Shown here piece after piece: positions 63,832-64,000 of a stretch of DNA of 64,000 bases. How positions within the stretch are numbered: position 1 is the first letter of the stretch; the number at the start of each line of letters is the position of its first letter. The translations under genes were made by a program, and so were the position numbers. Source of the DNA: Cupriavidus sp. P-10 (lineage in GTDB: Bacteria; Pseudomonadota; Gammaproteobacteria; Burkholderiales; Burkholderiaceae); assembly GCF_003402535.2 (NCBI RefSeq), contig NZ_AP025172.1, positions 930,001-994,000 on the forward strand. The letters run 5' to 3'. The notes under the pieces were generated by a model, which had not been told where the DNA came from, did not search any database, and worked only from the letters and a program-made list of their open reading frames with translations.

Positions 63832-64000
63832 TTATCGAGGATGGATGGGAATCAGTACCGCTCCTCTCGCCAGCGGCTTCACCGTCTTGCTATAGATGTT
63901 CAGCCAGCCTTGCTCCGTAGCGCCCTGGATCGGTGCTGCGTCGACCCGACGCGAAGCCATCTCGTTCTGGTCGACAAGCAGATTAATCTGCCGACCGGGA
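63832..64000 (-). CDS. C-terminal end of a probable IlvD/Edd-family dehydratase (partial)
   Basis: The last 55 residues of a gene running in from the right edge: GRQINLLVDQNEMASRRVDA, then APIQGATEQGWLNIYSKTVK, then PLARGAVLIPIHPR-stop. The LLVD-x-x-EMA-x-RR pattern, the GWLNIY turn and the closing PLARGAVL match the C-terminus of dihydroxy-acid or sugar-acid dehydratases. It ends 22 bases before the Bug gene start, so both are likely in one operon. The call rests on a short tail. Confidence 0.5.
   Translation of the reverse strand, partial: PGRQINLLVDQNEMASRRVDAAPIQGATEQGWLNIYSKTVKPLARGAVLIPIHPR

Overview
The window reads as high-GC betaproteobacterial DNA of the Burkholderiales, most like Cupriavidus or Ralstonia. 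The reasons are three Bug-type (TctC-like) periplasmic binding proteins with GntR regulators, a recombinase-in-trio element, an ISKra4-type IS with its pRiA4b ORF-3-like partner, and the general codon use. It looks like an accessory part of a chromosome, chromid or megaplasmid with many nested mobile elements. The species is an inference.

Layout. 1-1569: a GntR/FCD regulator (cut by the window edge) divergent from a Bug receptor, with TGGT/ACCA operator-like sites between them. 1594-12000: a patchwork of an intact ISKra4-like IS, two decayed relatives of it, a frameshifted chrA tail, a CheB/receiver deletion scar, and small stress-type genes (transglutaminase-like, hemerythrin HHE, a Gln/Gly-rich 82-residue protein, small membrane proteins, and a pair of paralogous small proteins). 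12856-16986: a complete His-Xaa-Ser (Hxs) peptide-modification locus (hxsA, hxsD, hxsB, hxsC) followed by a CoiA-like nuclease-fold gene. 17644-22826: a TerY-P triad (vWA protein, PP2C phosphatase, HhH-containing protein kinase) plus two unknown coupled genes. 23842-26142: a NYN-LOTUS protein, a PD-(D/E)XK-like protein and a YiiX-like papain-fold protein.

26300-35804 is a stack of nested mobile elements. An IS91-family element (tyrosine integrase plus transposase) has its integrase gene split by a recombinase-in-trio (RIT) element and its transposase gene split by an IS3-family element. A group II intron lies at its left side and a Tn3-family transposon abuts its right side.

35805-53410 is a 17.6-kb Tn3-family transposon bounded by 39-bp inverted repeats (38/39 identical). 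It carries a protein-quality-control cargo: four small heat shock proteins, GroES, GroEL and DnaK, with sigma-32-like promoters. It also carries an RsbRD-type sensor kinase, a protein that joins an HPF/RaiA-like ribosome-hibernation domain to a sigma-70 region-4-like domain, a DUF1488 protein, a tRNA-like relic, its TnpA transposase and a tyrosine recombinase. This mobile stress-tolerance package is the most notable content of the window.

53717-64000 is an ordinary catabolic locus. A GntR/FCD repressor gene is divergent from an operon of two D-2-hydroxyacid dehydrogenases, a succinate-semialdehyde-type dehydrogenase, a GarR/3-hydroxyisobutyrate-type dehydrogenase, a tartrate dehydrogenase, an enolase-superfamily enzyme and a Bug receptor, most likely for tartrate or a related hydroxy acid. 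A convergent Bug receptor and the end of a probable IlvD/Edd-family dehydratase close the window. A 15-bp palindrome of FadR/GntR type overlaps the -10 box of the operon promoter.
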